Shown here in pieces: positions 17,243 to 25,900 of a stretch of DNA of 64,000 nucleotides; the stretch's first letter is position 1, and every line of letters starts with the position of its first letter. The notes beneath the pieces were generated by a model, which was given only the letters and a program-made list of their open reading frames with translations, was not told where the DNA came from and made no database searches. Location: the IMG/VR virus record IMGVR_UViG_3300020411_003797, positions 1-64,000 of that record; one strand, 5' to 3'. Both the position numbers and the translations under genes were made by a program. Source of the stretch: a virus.

Positions 17243-18013
17243 ATGCCAGTTTCTGCAAAAAAAGTTGGTAAAAGTACGGTCGCCATTGGAGGCGACTTGA
17301 ATGCGGAGCAAATCCAAGCACTTGACAGTATATCTGTTAGTGCAGAAGACGTATTGTCTAATTTGGAAAACCTAAATGATGAAATTGTAGAAAGTGGATA
17401 CTCGGTAGAAAGCGAAGAAATGAAGCTCCCAAAAGCAGAAGCTCCAAAAGCTTCTGGACGTGCAAAAAAAAAGACTAGGAAAAGGAAGAATACAAAGATG
17501 ACTCAACCAATACCTCCCGAAAGAGAGCCAACATTTGATTTGGACCAAGAGTTAGATGCAGCTTCTCAGGAGCTGGACAATCGAGATCAAGATGAGCTTA
17601 TTGGCGAAAACGGAGACATGATGAAAGATCAAATCATGGAGCTTCTAGCAAACACACCAGGTGCGCCCAATGCTCAAACTATTCAGAAGTGGAAACATCA
17701 ACTTGGACAGAACGCAGTTCATGTAATGGCTTTTGGCGAAGGTGATGTATATATATTTACTCACTTAAAACGAGGTCAATGGAAAAAGATCCAAGAACTT
17801 ATGGCAAAAGCTCAAGAGCAGGGATCTATGGACGTTGAAGATTCTTTAAAAGAGAAAGTCGTTACATACTGTACCCTCTGGCCAAAGCCACTACCAGTAG
17901 AGTTCTTCTACAACTCTAAAGCTGGAGTAATAGATAGTTTGTATCAAGTAATTCTTTTAAATTCGTATTTCTTGTCACCTCAACAAGCGATGATGTTGAC
18001 AACACAGCTTTAG
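17243..18013 (+). CDS. Putative tail assembly chaperone 1
   Basis: The 256-residue protein lies between the tube genes and the giant genes, where tail assembly chaperones are encoded. The N-terminal 90 residues are low complexity and end in a Lys/Arg-rich stretch (about 73-85). The C-terminal half is folded: HVMAFGEGDVYIFTHLKRGQW, then KEKVVTYCTLWPKPLPVEFF, a pattern seen in myovirus tail chaperones where a Cys/Leu-rich segment precedes a proline turn. A run of nine A at 17464-17472 contains the AAAAAAG heptamer in the frame used for -1 slippage, but the -1 frame meets TAG within two codons. An in-frame ATG at codon 86 could be a second start. Function is inferred. Confidence 0.55.
   Translation: MPVSAKKVGKSTVAIGGDLNAEQIQALDSISVSAEDVLSNLENLNDEIVESGYSVESEEMKLPKAEAPKASGRAKKKTRKRKNTKMTQPIPPEREPTFDLDQELDAASQELDNRDQDELIGENGDMMKDQIMELLANTPGAPNAQTIQKWKHQLGQNAVHVMAFGEGDVYIFTHLKRGQWKKIQELMAKAQEQGSMDVEDSLKEKVVTYCTLWPKPLPVEFFYNSKAGVIDSLYQVILLNSYFLSPQQAMMLTTQL
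17464..17472 (+). other. A9 run, possible slippage site
   Basis: Nine A followed by G give the heptamer A-AAA-AAG in the phase used by -1 frameshift sites. A shift would end at TAG (17476-17478), giving a product of about 78 residues. No extended frame is produced, so a programmed role is uncertain. Confidence 0.3.
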
Positions 18014-18025
18014 TAAGAGAGTTAA

Positions 18026-18697
18026 ATGGATATAGATGCCATTATAGAATCTAATGGCAACTTATATCAGACTTGGTTTCCTGATGAAGATATTAAGCTG
18101 TCTTATAGGTTGTTATCAATCCAAGAGTACAAGGTCTTTCGGGGCCTTCGTGCGTCTGGGGTTCTAACTGATTGGCAACTATTCGATGTAATATTTGAAC
18201 GTTGCTACTTAGGTACTGCGTACTTAATATCTGAAAATATACCAGCTGGTCTCACCATTTCGGTGGGCCAGCTTATTTTGTATCTGTCTGGAGATTGTGA
18301 CCAAGATACACTTAGGGAAGATATCATGTCTATTAGAATGCAGCATCCACCAGATACTGTATTTGAGTACATGAGGTCTGTTATTATGACTGTATTTCCA
18401 TACAAAATTGAAGAAATGGAAAGTTGGCCTAGACCTAAGTTCTTGAGAAATTTTACTATTGCAGAAAATGTTTTATGTAAGCAAAATCCAGAGTATGAAA
18501 AGCTTGATCTTAAGCAGATAAAAACAGCAGAAGAAGTAGCACAAGCAAACAGCAGGAAAGATCAATCTGGAATTGATTTTAGAGCAGAAAATCGTGCAAT
18601 CAGAAAAGCAATGGGACCACACAACATAGAAGAAGCGCAAAGCGAAAAACTGTCAAAAGAACAATTAAGGAAGCTAAGTCAACGTAGAGGGAAGTAG
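18026..18697 (+). CDS. Putative tail assembly chaperone 2
   Basis: The 223-residue protein has a helical core (SYRLLSIQEYKVFRGLRASG at about 28-48, then WQLFDVIFERCYLGTAYLIS) that resembles the folded half of tail chaperones or small baseplate chaperones. A basic, unstructured tail from about 165 ends in QRRGK. It starts 12 bases after the first chaperone-like gene in another frame with no obvious frameshift link. The following giant gene starts two bases after its stop. An internal hairpin lies in its first half. Whether it chaperones the giant proteins or is a minor tail protein cannot be decided from sequence. Confidence 0.5.
   Translation: MDIDAIIESNGNLYQTWFPDEDIKLSYRLLSIQEYKVFRGLRASGVLTDWQLFDVIFERCYLGTAYLISENIPAGLTISVGQLILYLSGDCDQDTLREDIMSIRMQHPPDTVFEYMRSVIMTVFPYKIEEMESWPRPKFLRNFTIAENVLCKQNPEYEKLDLKQIKTAEEVAQANSRKDQSGIDFRAENRAIRKAMGPHNIEEAQSEKLSKEQLRKLSQRRGK
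18244..18279 (+). other. Terminator-like hairpin inside chaperone 2
   Basis: A stem of 12 pairs (18244-18256 with 18262-18273, one bulged T and one G-U pair) has a five-base loop and is followed by TATTTT. It sits within a coding region, so it may be chance or an attenuator ahead of the 20-kb giant genes. Confidence 0.4.
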
Positions 18698-18699
18698 TA

Positions 18700-21600
18700 G
18701 TGGCATATCAACCTTACGGCAGTCAGTCGCCAATCTGGAGTGCAGAACAGTACACTCCTTGGAGCCCACCAGGTAATGATTTTAGAAACCTGGCCATAGG
18801 TGCAGGTTTGCTTGGTGCGGGCTTACTTGGTGCTTCTAGAACTGAAGTGGGTGGCGGTAAACTTGCAATTGATATTGTACAGTCGCACGTAAGAGCATTT
18901 ACTGAAAGAACTCCTTTCTCTTTATTAAACACTTTCCGTGTTTCAGAATTTCTTTCCCCATTTGTTTCAGGGGCTGCAAAGAATCTCGATGTAGGTACTT
19001 CTGTTTTAGATGCAAGCAGGGATGTTCGCTTCTACGAATATGGTGCAGAGCTTACTTCAAGTAAGCAAACAAAAGAATATTTAAAGACTATTCTTAGTAA
19101 AGAAGCCTATGAATCTCTAGGGGTTGGCCTAGATGGAGCGGGCATTGAGCTCAGGTACGAACAAGACGTAGCTGGCAAGAGTACTGGAAAACTACTAGGA
19201 AGAAGAGTAGAACCTAAGCTTGGAGATGCCGCCCCTGGTGGTGAGTGGAAAACCTTATCCAACAAGGTAGCGCTTTTTGAAACAGCTCCATACGAAGCCC
19301 AAATAATAAAAGACTCAACAGCACAAGCAAGACTGTCAAAACACAAGAGTGTCAATACCGCTTTTTATTCTGTAATGCAATCGCTTGGATTGACTGAACA
19401 GTGGGGTGTTGCTGCAAGAACAAAAGCTGATGGAGTTTTTGCAGTATTTGATAAGCAAGGTGGAGAGTTTAAACATAGAGCCGGATTTGCCCCGATCCCA
19501 TTAGAAGCAACTAGCACGATGAGTGCTAAAAGGCTTGCAGTCGCTTATGCTGGCGTACCTGCTGCTTTTGGAATGGAGCGATTTAACAGGCTCATAGAAG
19601 AAATACCATTCCTAGATAATCTTTCTAAAACTCTTGCAGATAAAACGGGTTTCCGGATGCAAGTGCAATCCGGCAAACCCCTAGATATGTTCTTTAGGTA
19701 TGGAGGTAAAGCGGCACAAATCGGTGCATTGTACATGGGCGTTCAGCAAGCAGACTGGGCTCGTAGAAACTTCGGGTTGCCTGGAGACATGCTTGTAGCT
19801 GGTGGAGTATCAGCTGGAGCAGCCTACCTTTTTAATAAAGTTAAGAAATCTGGTTCACCAAGAAGTGCATTTGCCGTTGGTGTTGCTTCTTTTTTTGGTC
19901 AGATGGTTCTGCCCGGCTTTGATGAAGGGATCATTCCAGGAGTAGCCACAACTGCCACAAAAGCCCACGTAGCGATGGCTGGTATAGGTGCTGTAACTGG
20001 AATGAACTACTACAGGCAAACCCTAGAGGGTTTGCTTCCAGGAATTAGCGATTGGAAAACAGGTGCCCTTGCAGGTGTAGCTCTAAGTATTGCCACTATG
20101 CCAGACTTCATTACTCGTGGCGGACTGCCTGGTATGGTTTTCAGAAGGATGACAAAAGAAGGAAGGCAATCAATCGGTCTTGGGCAATCAATGATAAACG
20201 CTCAATTCAACCAGCTGCCAAAATCTTTAAGCACCACTCAAGGCGAAGTTCTGTTCGATTTAATGTTTAGTGGAAAGGTTGAAGATGAAGGTCCCCTCAA
20301 GACCTTCCTAACTGATAAGGACGGAAAGCCTCGTTTTGACAGGGGGTTTGTAAAAGATACTCTTGGGATTAGTGAGCCTGCAGACCTTAGAACCAGAATG
20401 AAAAGAACTAGGTTGTATGGCCATTTGTACAATGAGGCTCTTAAACAAGGTGGAATGCCATACGCAGACGATATGCTGAGAGAGTTGCATTTTGCTTTTG
20501 AAGCATCCGTCAAGAAACAAGGAGAGCGTTGGCAAAACGACAATATAGTAAACAAAGCCTTAGCAGAAAAACTAGATGAAATTGGACGCTCTTATGCTGA
20601 AAAACCAGCTACTTTTGCGAACAGGGTAGCTAAAGGCGTTTCAGGCTTTAGAGCTAAATTTACGCATGCTTTATTTGGGGCAAGTTTAACTGGGGAGGCA
20701 CTGCTTGGAGAAACAGGAGCTTTTCAAAGACATGGATTTAAAAATAGACTTGGAAGGGTAGGTACTATATTTGCTGGCGCCTTCGGGTTGCACCAGCTGC
20801 TTACTGGAGCATTATTTGGCAGCATGGAAGGTCCAGCAGAGCTGTCTGCTATCTACAGTGGTAAAAAATCAGTCGAAGTAAAAAGAGGTAGATGGTGGGA
20901 AGGTGGGGGTACGCCTTTTGAAGGTGCTGACATCAAGTATCACAGGCCCCACGCTTACGTCGCCATGATGACAAGATCCAGACAAAAAGCAGCATGGGGA
21001 CCGAATGAAGATGAAATATCTCCTATTAGAAAATTCTTTCTTAAGAACTTTACTTACTATTTAGAAGAGTCAAACTATTACAGTCGACCCTACCCTATAA
21101 CGGGTGCCGCATTCGAAGATGTTCCAGTGGTAGGCAGGTTATTAGCAGCTACTATAGGTAGGGTAGTTAAGCCGCCAAAGCTTATGCATACAAGCGAGTA
21201 TATGCGACCTGGACCTGATGGAACAATAGAGTTTTTGCATAAACCAGAAGTTAACGGTCCAGAGATTGGTCTCGGAGGAAGAACTCCAGGAGTTCCGTAT
21301 TCACCTTTTAGTGCCGGCTATGTAGCTGGAGAAATGCAATATCAATTTAGAGAGCTTGAAGGTCTGACTGGTTGGGCAAAGAATATGGTCCAGAAATCTC
21401 TAACTGGTTTAGAAAATTTTGGAACTCAAAGACCAGTTATGGCTAGCGCTGGATCTATTACTGATCCAGGAGAAGCGTTTTGGGATATGAATTTAGGTGG
21501 TGGATTTTTCATGACAGAGGCAGTTAGACGCTTTCTTCCAAGAAAGCGTACTGAAATAGAAGAGTACAACCCTCTAACGAACAGAATGCCTCATTGGTTG

Positions 21601-22980
21601 CCAGACAGATTTAAATATGGAGATCCTTACAGAAACATAGAAGCCGGCCACCTACGTTTACCTGGAGCAGGCTATGAAGCGATAAATCCAGTATTGAAAG
21701 GGATGTCAATGGAAGAATATCCAGACATCTATAAGTACGCTATCTTAGCAGATGTAGCCGCACAATCTAAAGAATTCAGAAGATTGCGCCAGACCATGTA
21801 CAGAAGAAGAATGGAAGGCATAACTACTGAATCAGAAAACGCCTTAATGGATGCAACAGATAGACTTTACAATGAAAGAATGACTCCAGATTATGACAGA
21901 GTTCATCCAAATGCATTAGAGCTTCCTTTTATTTCAAACGTCACCCAGGACGCTCAACAAAGAGCTCAAAGGTTTGTTAGAAAAGCAGTTGCACCTGTAG
22001 AGTATATGATTCCTGGCGGATTCAGACCAGTACAGAAGCTCATGTCTGATAGAGACCCTATAGAAGATTATGAATATAAACGACTTTATGGTAGTCAGTT
22101 TGCCTTCTGGGATAAGCCAGTAAGAGATTGGTTTAGACCTGCTTTCTCTAGTGCTGCAAATTTCTTAGGTTACGAAGGTAAACCCGGTTGGAGAGTAGAG
22201 GCTGATGCGCAACAAGAATATTTTGATAAATTAGAATTTCAAAAACAAATGATGTTAGCAACACAAGCACAAGCCAGAGGTGATAATAAAGCTAAAAGAA
22301 TGCATTTGGCAAGAGCTAATAGAACTAGATACGGCGTAAATCCTCAATCTAGCGCAATGTCTATATATATGACGTTACCCGAATCAGAGAAAAAGTTTTT
22401 CGATGCTTTTAGTATGGCTTCCGAAGGTGAGCGTGAACGGATTTTACAAATGATCCCTTCTGATCAAGCGCACTTATACCAAACGATTTGGAGTAGATTA
22501 GATCAAGGCGATCCAACACTTTATACCGGCTCTATAGCCTCGGTTTCAGAACAGCATTTAAATAGACAATTCCATAACTTACAAGAGTATAACTATAACA
22601 ATCCAATGCCAAGTGAAGATTGGATTGGGTGGCGTGAAGATGTTAACATAGATGATGTTGAGTTAAGGTATATTGATTCTCTTGGAAAAGATCTTCACGA
22701 GTATGGCTATTGGCATTCTCAAAGAAGACAGCTTGCAAGAAAGAATTATCTGCAAGACTCAGAACAATTTTTGCACGATGTTCCAGGTCCTGATCCATTC
22801 AGTGTTGCTGGCCAATTGTACAGTGCGGGAAGAAATGCTTTTCAAGTAAGAAGTCCAAATCAATCAAGTGCTCACAGTTATAATAGTTTTTACTCTAGAG
22901 GTCATGGAAGTTTTTATATGAATGATGATAGAAATGAAGAGATAACGAGTGGAATACTTAGTGTTTTAAGAGGAGACTAG
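18700..22980 (+). CDS. Giant virion protein 1 (tape measure or ejected protein candidate)
   Basis: The 1426-residue protein follows the chaperone-like genes, the usual tape measure position. It starts with GTG at 18700, supported by AGAGGGA upstream. Hydrophobic Gly/Ala-rich segments occur near residues 28-45, 345-400 and 690-710, as in tape measure or ejected internal proteins. Long coiled coils are not obvious, which is unusual for a tape measure. Residues 957-995 hold a dense Pro/aromatic motif: NPLTNRMPHWLP, then YGDPYRNI, then LRLPGAGYEAI. Residues 1180-1426 are charged and helical. The next giant gene begins one base after its stop, so the two may act together. Candidate roles are tape measure or a protein ejected with the DNA; neither is proven. 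Confidence 0.6.
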   Translation: MAYQPYGSQSPIWSAEQYTPWSPPGNDFRNLAIGAGLLGAGLLGASRTEVGGGKLAIDIVQSHVRAFTERTPFSLLNTFRVSEFLSPFVSGAAKNLDVGTSVLDASRDVRFYEYGAELTSSKQTKEYLKTILSKEAYESLGVGLDGAGIELRYEQDVAGKSTGKLLGRRVEPKLGDAAPGGEWKTLSNKVALFETAPYEAQIIKDSTAQARLSKHKSVNTAFYSVMQSLGLTEQWGVAARTKADGVFAVFDKQGGEFKHRAGFAPIPLEATSTMSAKRLAVAYAGVPAAFGMERFNRLIEEIPFLDNLSKTLADKTGFRMQVQSGKPLDMFFRYGGKAAQIGALYMGVQQADWARRNFGLPGDMLVAGGVSAGAAYLFNKVKKSGSPRSAFAVGVASFFGQMVLPGFDEGIIPGVATTATKAHVAMAGIGAVTGMNYYRQTLEGLLPGISDWKTGALAGVALSIATMPDFITRGGLPGMVFRRMTKEGRQSIGLGQSMINAQFNQLPKSLSTTQGEVLFDLMFSGKVEDEGPLKTFLTDKDGKPRFDRGFVKDTLGISEPADLRTRMKRTRLYGHLYNEALKQGGMPYADDMLRELHFAFEASVKKQGERWQNDNIVNKALAEKLDEIGRSYAEKPATFANRVAKGVSGFRAKFTHALFGASLTGEALLGETGAFQRHGFKNRLGRVGTIFAGAFGLHQLLTGALFGSMEGPAELSAIYSGKKSVEVKRGRWWEGGGTPFEGADIKYHRPHAYVAMMTRSRQKAAWGPNEDEISPIRKFFLKNFTYYLEESNYYSRPYPITGAAFEDVPVVGRLLAATIGRVVKPPKLMHTSEYMRPGPDGTIEFLHKPEVNGPEIGLGGRTPGVPYSPFSAGYVAGEMQYQFRELEGLTGWAKNMVQKSLTGLENFGTQRPVMASAGSITDPGEAFWDMNLGGGFFMTEAVRRFLPRKRTEIEEYNPLTNRMPHWLPDRFKYGDPYRNIEAGHLRLPGAGYEAINPVLKGMSMEEYPDIYKYAILADVAAQSKEFRRLRQTMYRRRMEGITTESENALMDATDRLYNERMTPDYDRVHPNALELPFISNVTQDAQQRAQRFVRKAVAPVEYMIPGGFRPVQKLMSDRDPIEDYEYKRLYGSQFAFWDKPVRDWFRPAFSSAANFLGYEGKPGWRVEADAQQEYFDKLEFQKQMMLATQAQARGDNKAKRMHLARANRTRYGVNPQSSAMSIYMTLPESEKKFFDAFSMASEGERERILQMIPSDQAHLYQTIWSRLDQGDPTLYTGSIASVSEQHLNRQFHNLQEYNYNNPMPSEDWIGWREDVNIDDVELRYIDSLGKDLHEYGYWHSQRRQLARKNYLQDSEQFLHDVPGPDPFSVAGQLYSAGRNAFQVRSPNQSSAHSYNSFYSRGHGSFYMNDDRNEEITSGILSVLRGD

Positions 22981-22981
22981 T

Positions 22982-25900
22982 ATGCCTTTTTACGATGACC
23001 CTAACGATCTAAAAAATAAGGTAACCAAAGATGCTGGAATAGCAACTTCTTTGGTTGGTAAAGCTATAGGAATTGCACCCATGATTGTTGGTGCTGGTAT
23101 AGGTATTAATCGCATAATGTCTAACCAGTCGCTATCTATGTCTAATTTAAATACTGGAATACGTGGAGCCAACGTACAGGTTGGCAACAACTTAAGAAGA
23201 TTACAAGAAACTCAACTTCGCGCAACACAGAAAAGAGCTGAGCAGCTTCGTGAAAGTTTAATTAGTGGTGGTGAAATTAGAAGAATGCTTCAAGAAAGTG
23301 CTGAAACAAGAAAGCAAGTGATAGGGGCAACTCTCGAATTGCTAGATTCTTCAGACGCTACAGAAGCATCGTTGAAAGGTACTGTCAAAGAACAATTGCT
23401 TGAATTGATGGATAAAGAAATAGCTGGAGCTATTGAAGAAGAAGAAAAACTTGTAAGCAACATAATGAATACTATTCTGGAAACAGGAAGCGATGATACC
23501 AAGAGGCAAGCAAGTAGACTTTTTCAACAATTAGATACTTACTCAAACGTATTGTCGGGTCCACCAAATATAAATTTAAAAGGGTTGAGTCCGAACTACA
23601 ACCCCATATCTTACAACGATTTAAATGATGCAACAAAATCAGGGCTAAACCGACTGAGAGCAGCAATAGGTGAGGGTGCAGATAGTAGGATTCGACTATA
23701 CAGTCTTCAGGAAGCTACGGGACAGGGTATTTATGCTAGAGTTTTCAGAAACGCTCAACAAGCGAACAGGGGTTTGGCTGGTACTGGCTTTATAAGCGTG
23801 CCGCTACAAATGGCTGATGCTGTCCAGGGAGGAACTAAAGGGTTGGGTAAGATTGGAGTTTTCAGAGGTGGTCAAGGAACGACCACCTACGTAACCCCAC
23901 AAATTTTTGCTGATGCTGCAGGTGTTGCTGAAAAAACAATAAGATTAAATAAGCCGCTCACTCAAGCTATGATAGCAGAAGAGATGAGAAAGGGCAGCAA
24001 GGGTGTTTTCTTTGATGCTGTTGAAGCTGGATTAAGAACTTTTGAGACTTTATCAGCAAAACATGGAGCTGCCAATATAAAGCCGAAACACTTCCATAGT
24101 GCGCTAACAGATTTAAGTACACAAATGTCTAGAGCAGAAAGAGTTGGTGGCGTTATGGGCGCACATATGCAATCAAATCTAGCACTAAATAATGCGCAGA
24201 TAATGTTTACTAATGCGCAAAACTTAACTATGAATGAGCAAAGAACAATGAGAGCTGCTTTAGCAGCTGGCTCTAAGGGTCTCCTTGATGCTTCAGGAGA
24301 TCCAATGGTGAATCTTCTTGCAAATGATAGTGCATATTTTTCTTTAAGCTTGGGGCAGGGTGGCTCTCTATCTGCAGTTAGGCCAATAGGTGGTGTAATG
24401 GACAGGACACTTTTGCCAGTAGTTGCTCGTGAAAAACAAATATTGGGAAGGAAGGGTATGTTTGTAAACAATCCCCTAAATCCAGTTGGCTCAACTTTTG
24501 GCGTTGGAAATGTTGTTCAACAGTTTGGACAAAATCTGGAATTTGCAGATGGCGTTGTTAGTGGCGGTATGCAGAAAGCTGTTGTTCTTGACGTAGGGGA
24601 TGTGGCCAGATTTGGACTTGGGGAAGGCGAAGCCTACATGGGCTCAAGAGGAGCTGGACCCTTAGTTGCTAATGAGTTCACAAAGACTGTCGTGGATCCA
24701 ACTGTTTTTGGACATAAGAAAATGTCTACTCAATTGTTGAATGAGTTAGTAGAACGCAGACAAAGAGGCATGAGGTTACAAATTGGAGGCGGTCAATCAA
24801 CTACTATTTTAACTGGAATCAACAAGGGTAAGACAATTGGCTCTGTAGATGAATTTTTTGCTGCATTTGGTGGAAAGAAAGGTGGCGTTGGGCTGCTTGG
24901 CTTTGGCGAGAATATGGCTGAAATAGGTGTGCAAAGATGGGCAGGAATGAAGTCTTTGGATATTGGATTATCAGAAGTAACTGATGCGGCAGGAAAACAA
25001 TTATTGCATTTTTCTGGCTCATACACTGTCGAGTCTCCACATGCAAAAGTTTTTGGAATGCTCTTTAAAGGTACTGTGAAAGGAATAAACGAAAATGTTA
25101 TGAATCGTTTTGGAAATATGCGTATAGGCAATCGCTCTGCTACGCAACTTCTTGCACAAGCAAATATCGGTCAATCTAATTTGATGCTTACAGAGGGTTC
25201 AATGTTAAAGAAAGCACCAGCATTTTTAGCTAACCAGATGATAGGGGGTGCAAGCTTAATTGCAGGAGCTGACCCGAGAAAGCTAAGAGATACAATAAAT
25301 TTGAATATTGAAAAAGGTCTAAAAAGTACGAACTTTTTTGAAGCTGATGCTATGACAAGGCAAAGACTCTTTATAGAAGAGTCAACTCGTGGCACTGCTA
25401 GAGCTCTTGCAAAATCTGGTAAAGCAATTCCAGACGAACTTATAGGTATGGTATTTGCTGGTGCTTGGAAAAGCATGAGTGGTCTCGGCAAAGAAGGTGA
25501 AGATGCATTCGCTGGCATACTTGAAGGAGAATTCGGTAAGGGACAAGCTAGCCGAATAATGGCAGCATCAAGACAAGGTCTTGCATTGGGTTTGACCACT
25601 CTGACTCCAGGGCCTCAATCTGCAGAGTATAGAAGAAACTTGGCTTCCATGGAGCCAAGAACTTATCAATTCTTACAACACAGACTCCAAAACATGATGG
25701 GTCTTCCAACCGACACTGTCTCAGATTTTATGACAAGTGTAATTGCTAGAAAAGCTGGAACTGACAGAGAGCTAAAAGTCATGGAAGGTTTAACTCGCAT
25801 GACTAGTTCTATAGCTGGAAACACCAAGTTGCTTGAGCAATCAAGATATGAAAAACTAGAAAAAGTAGCTTATGACGAATTTATAAAGCATGGCGATACT

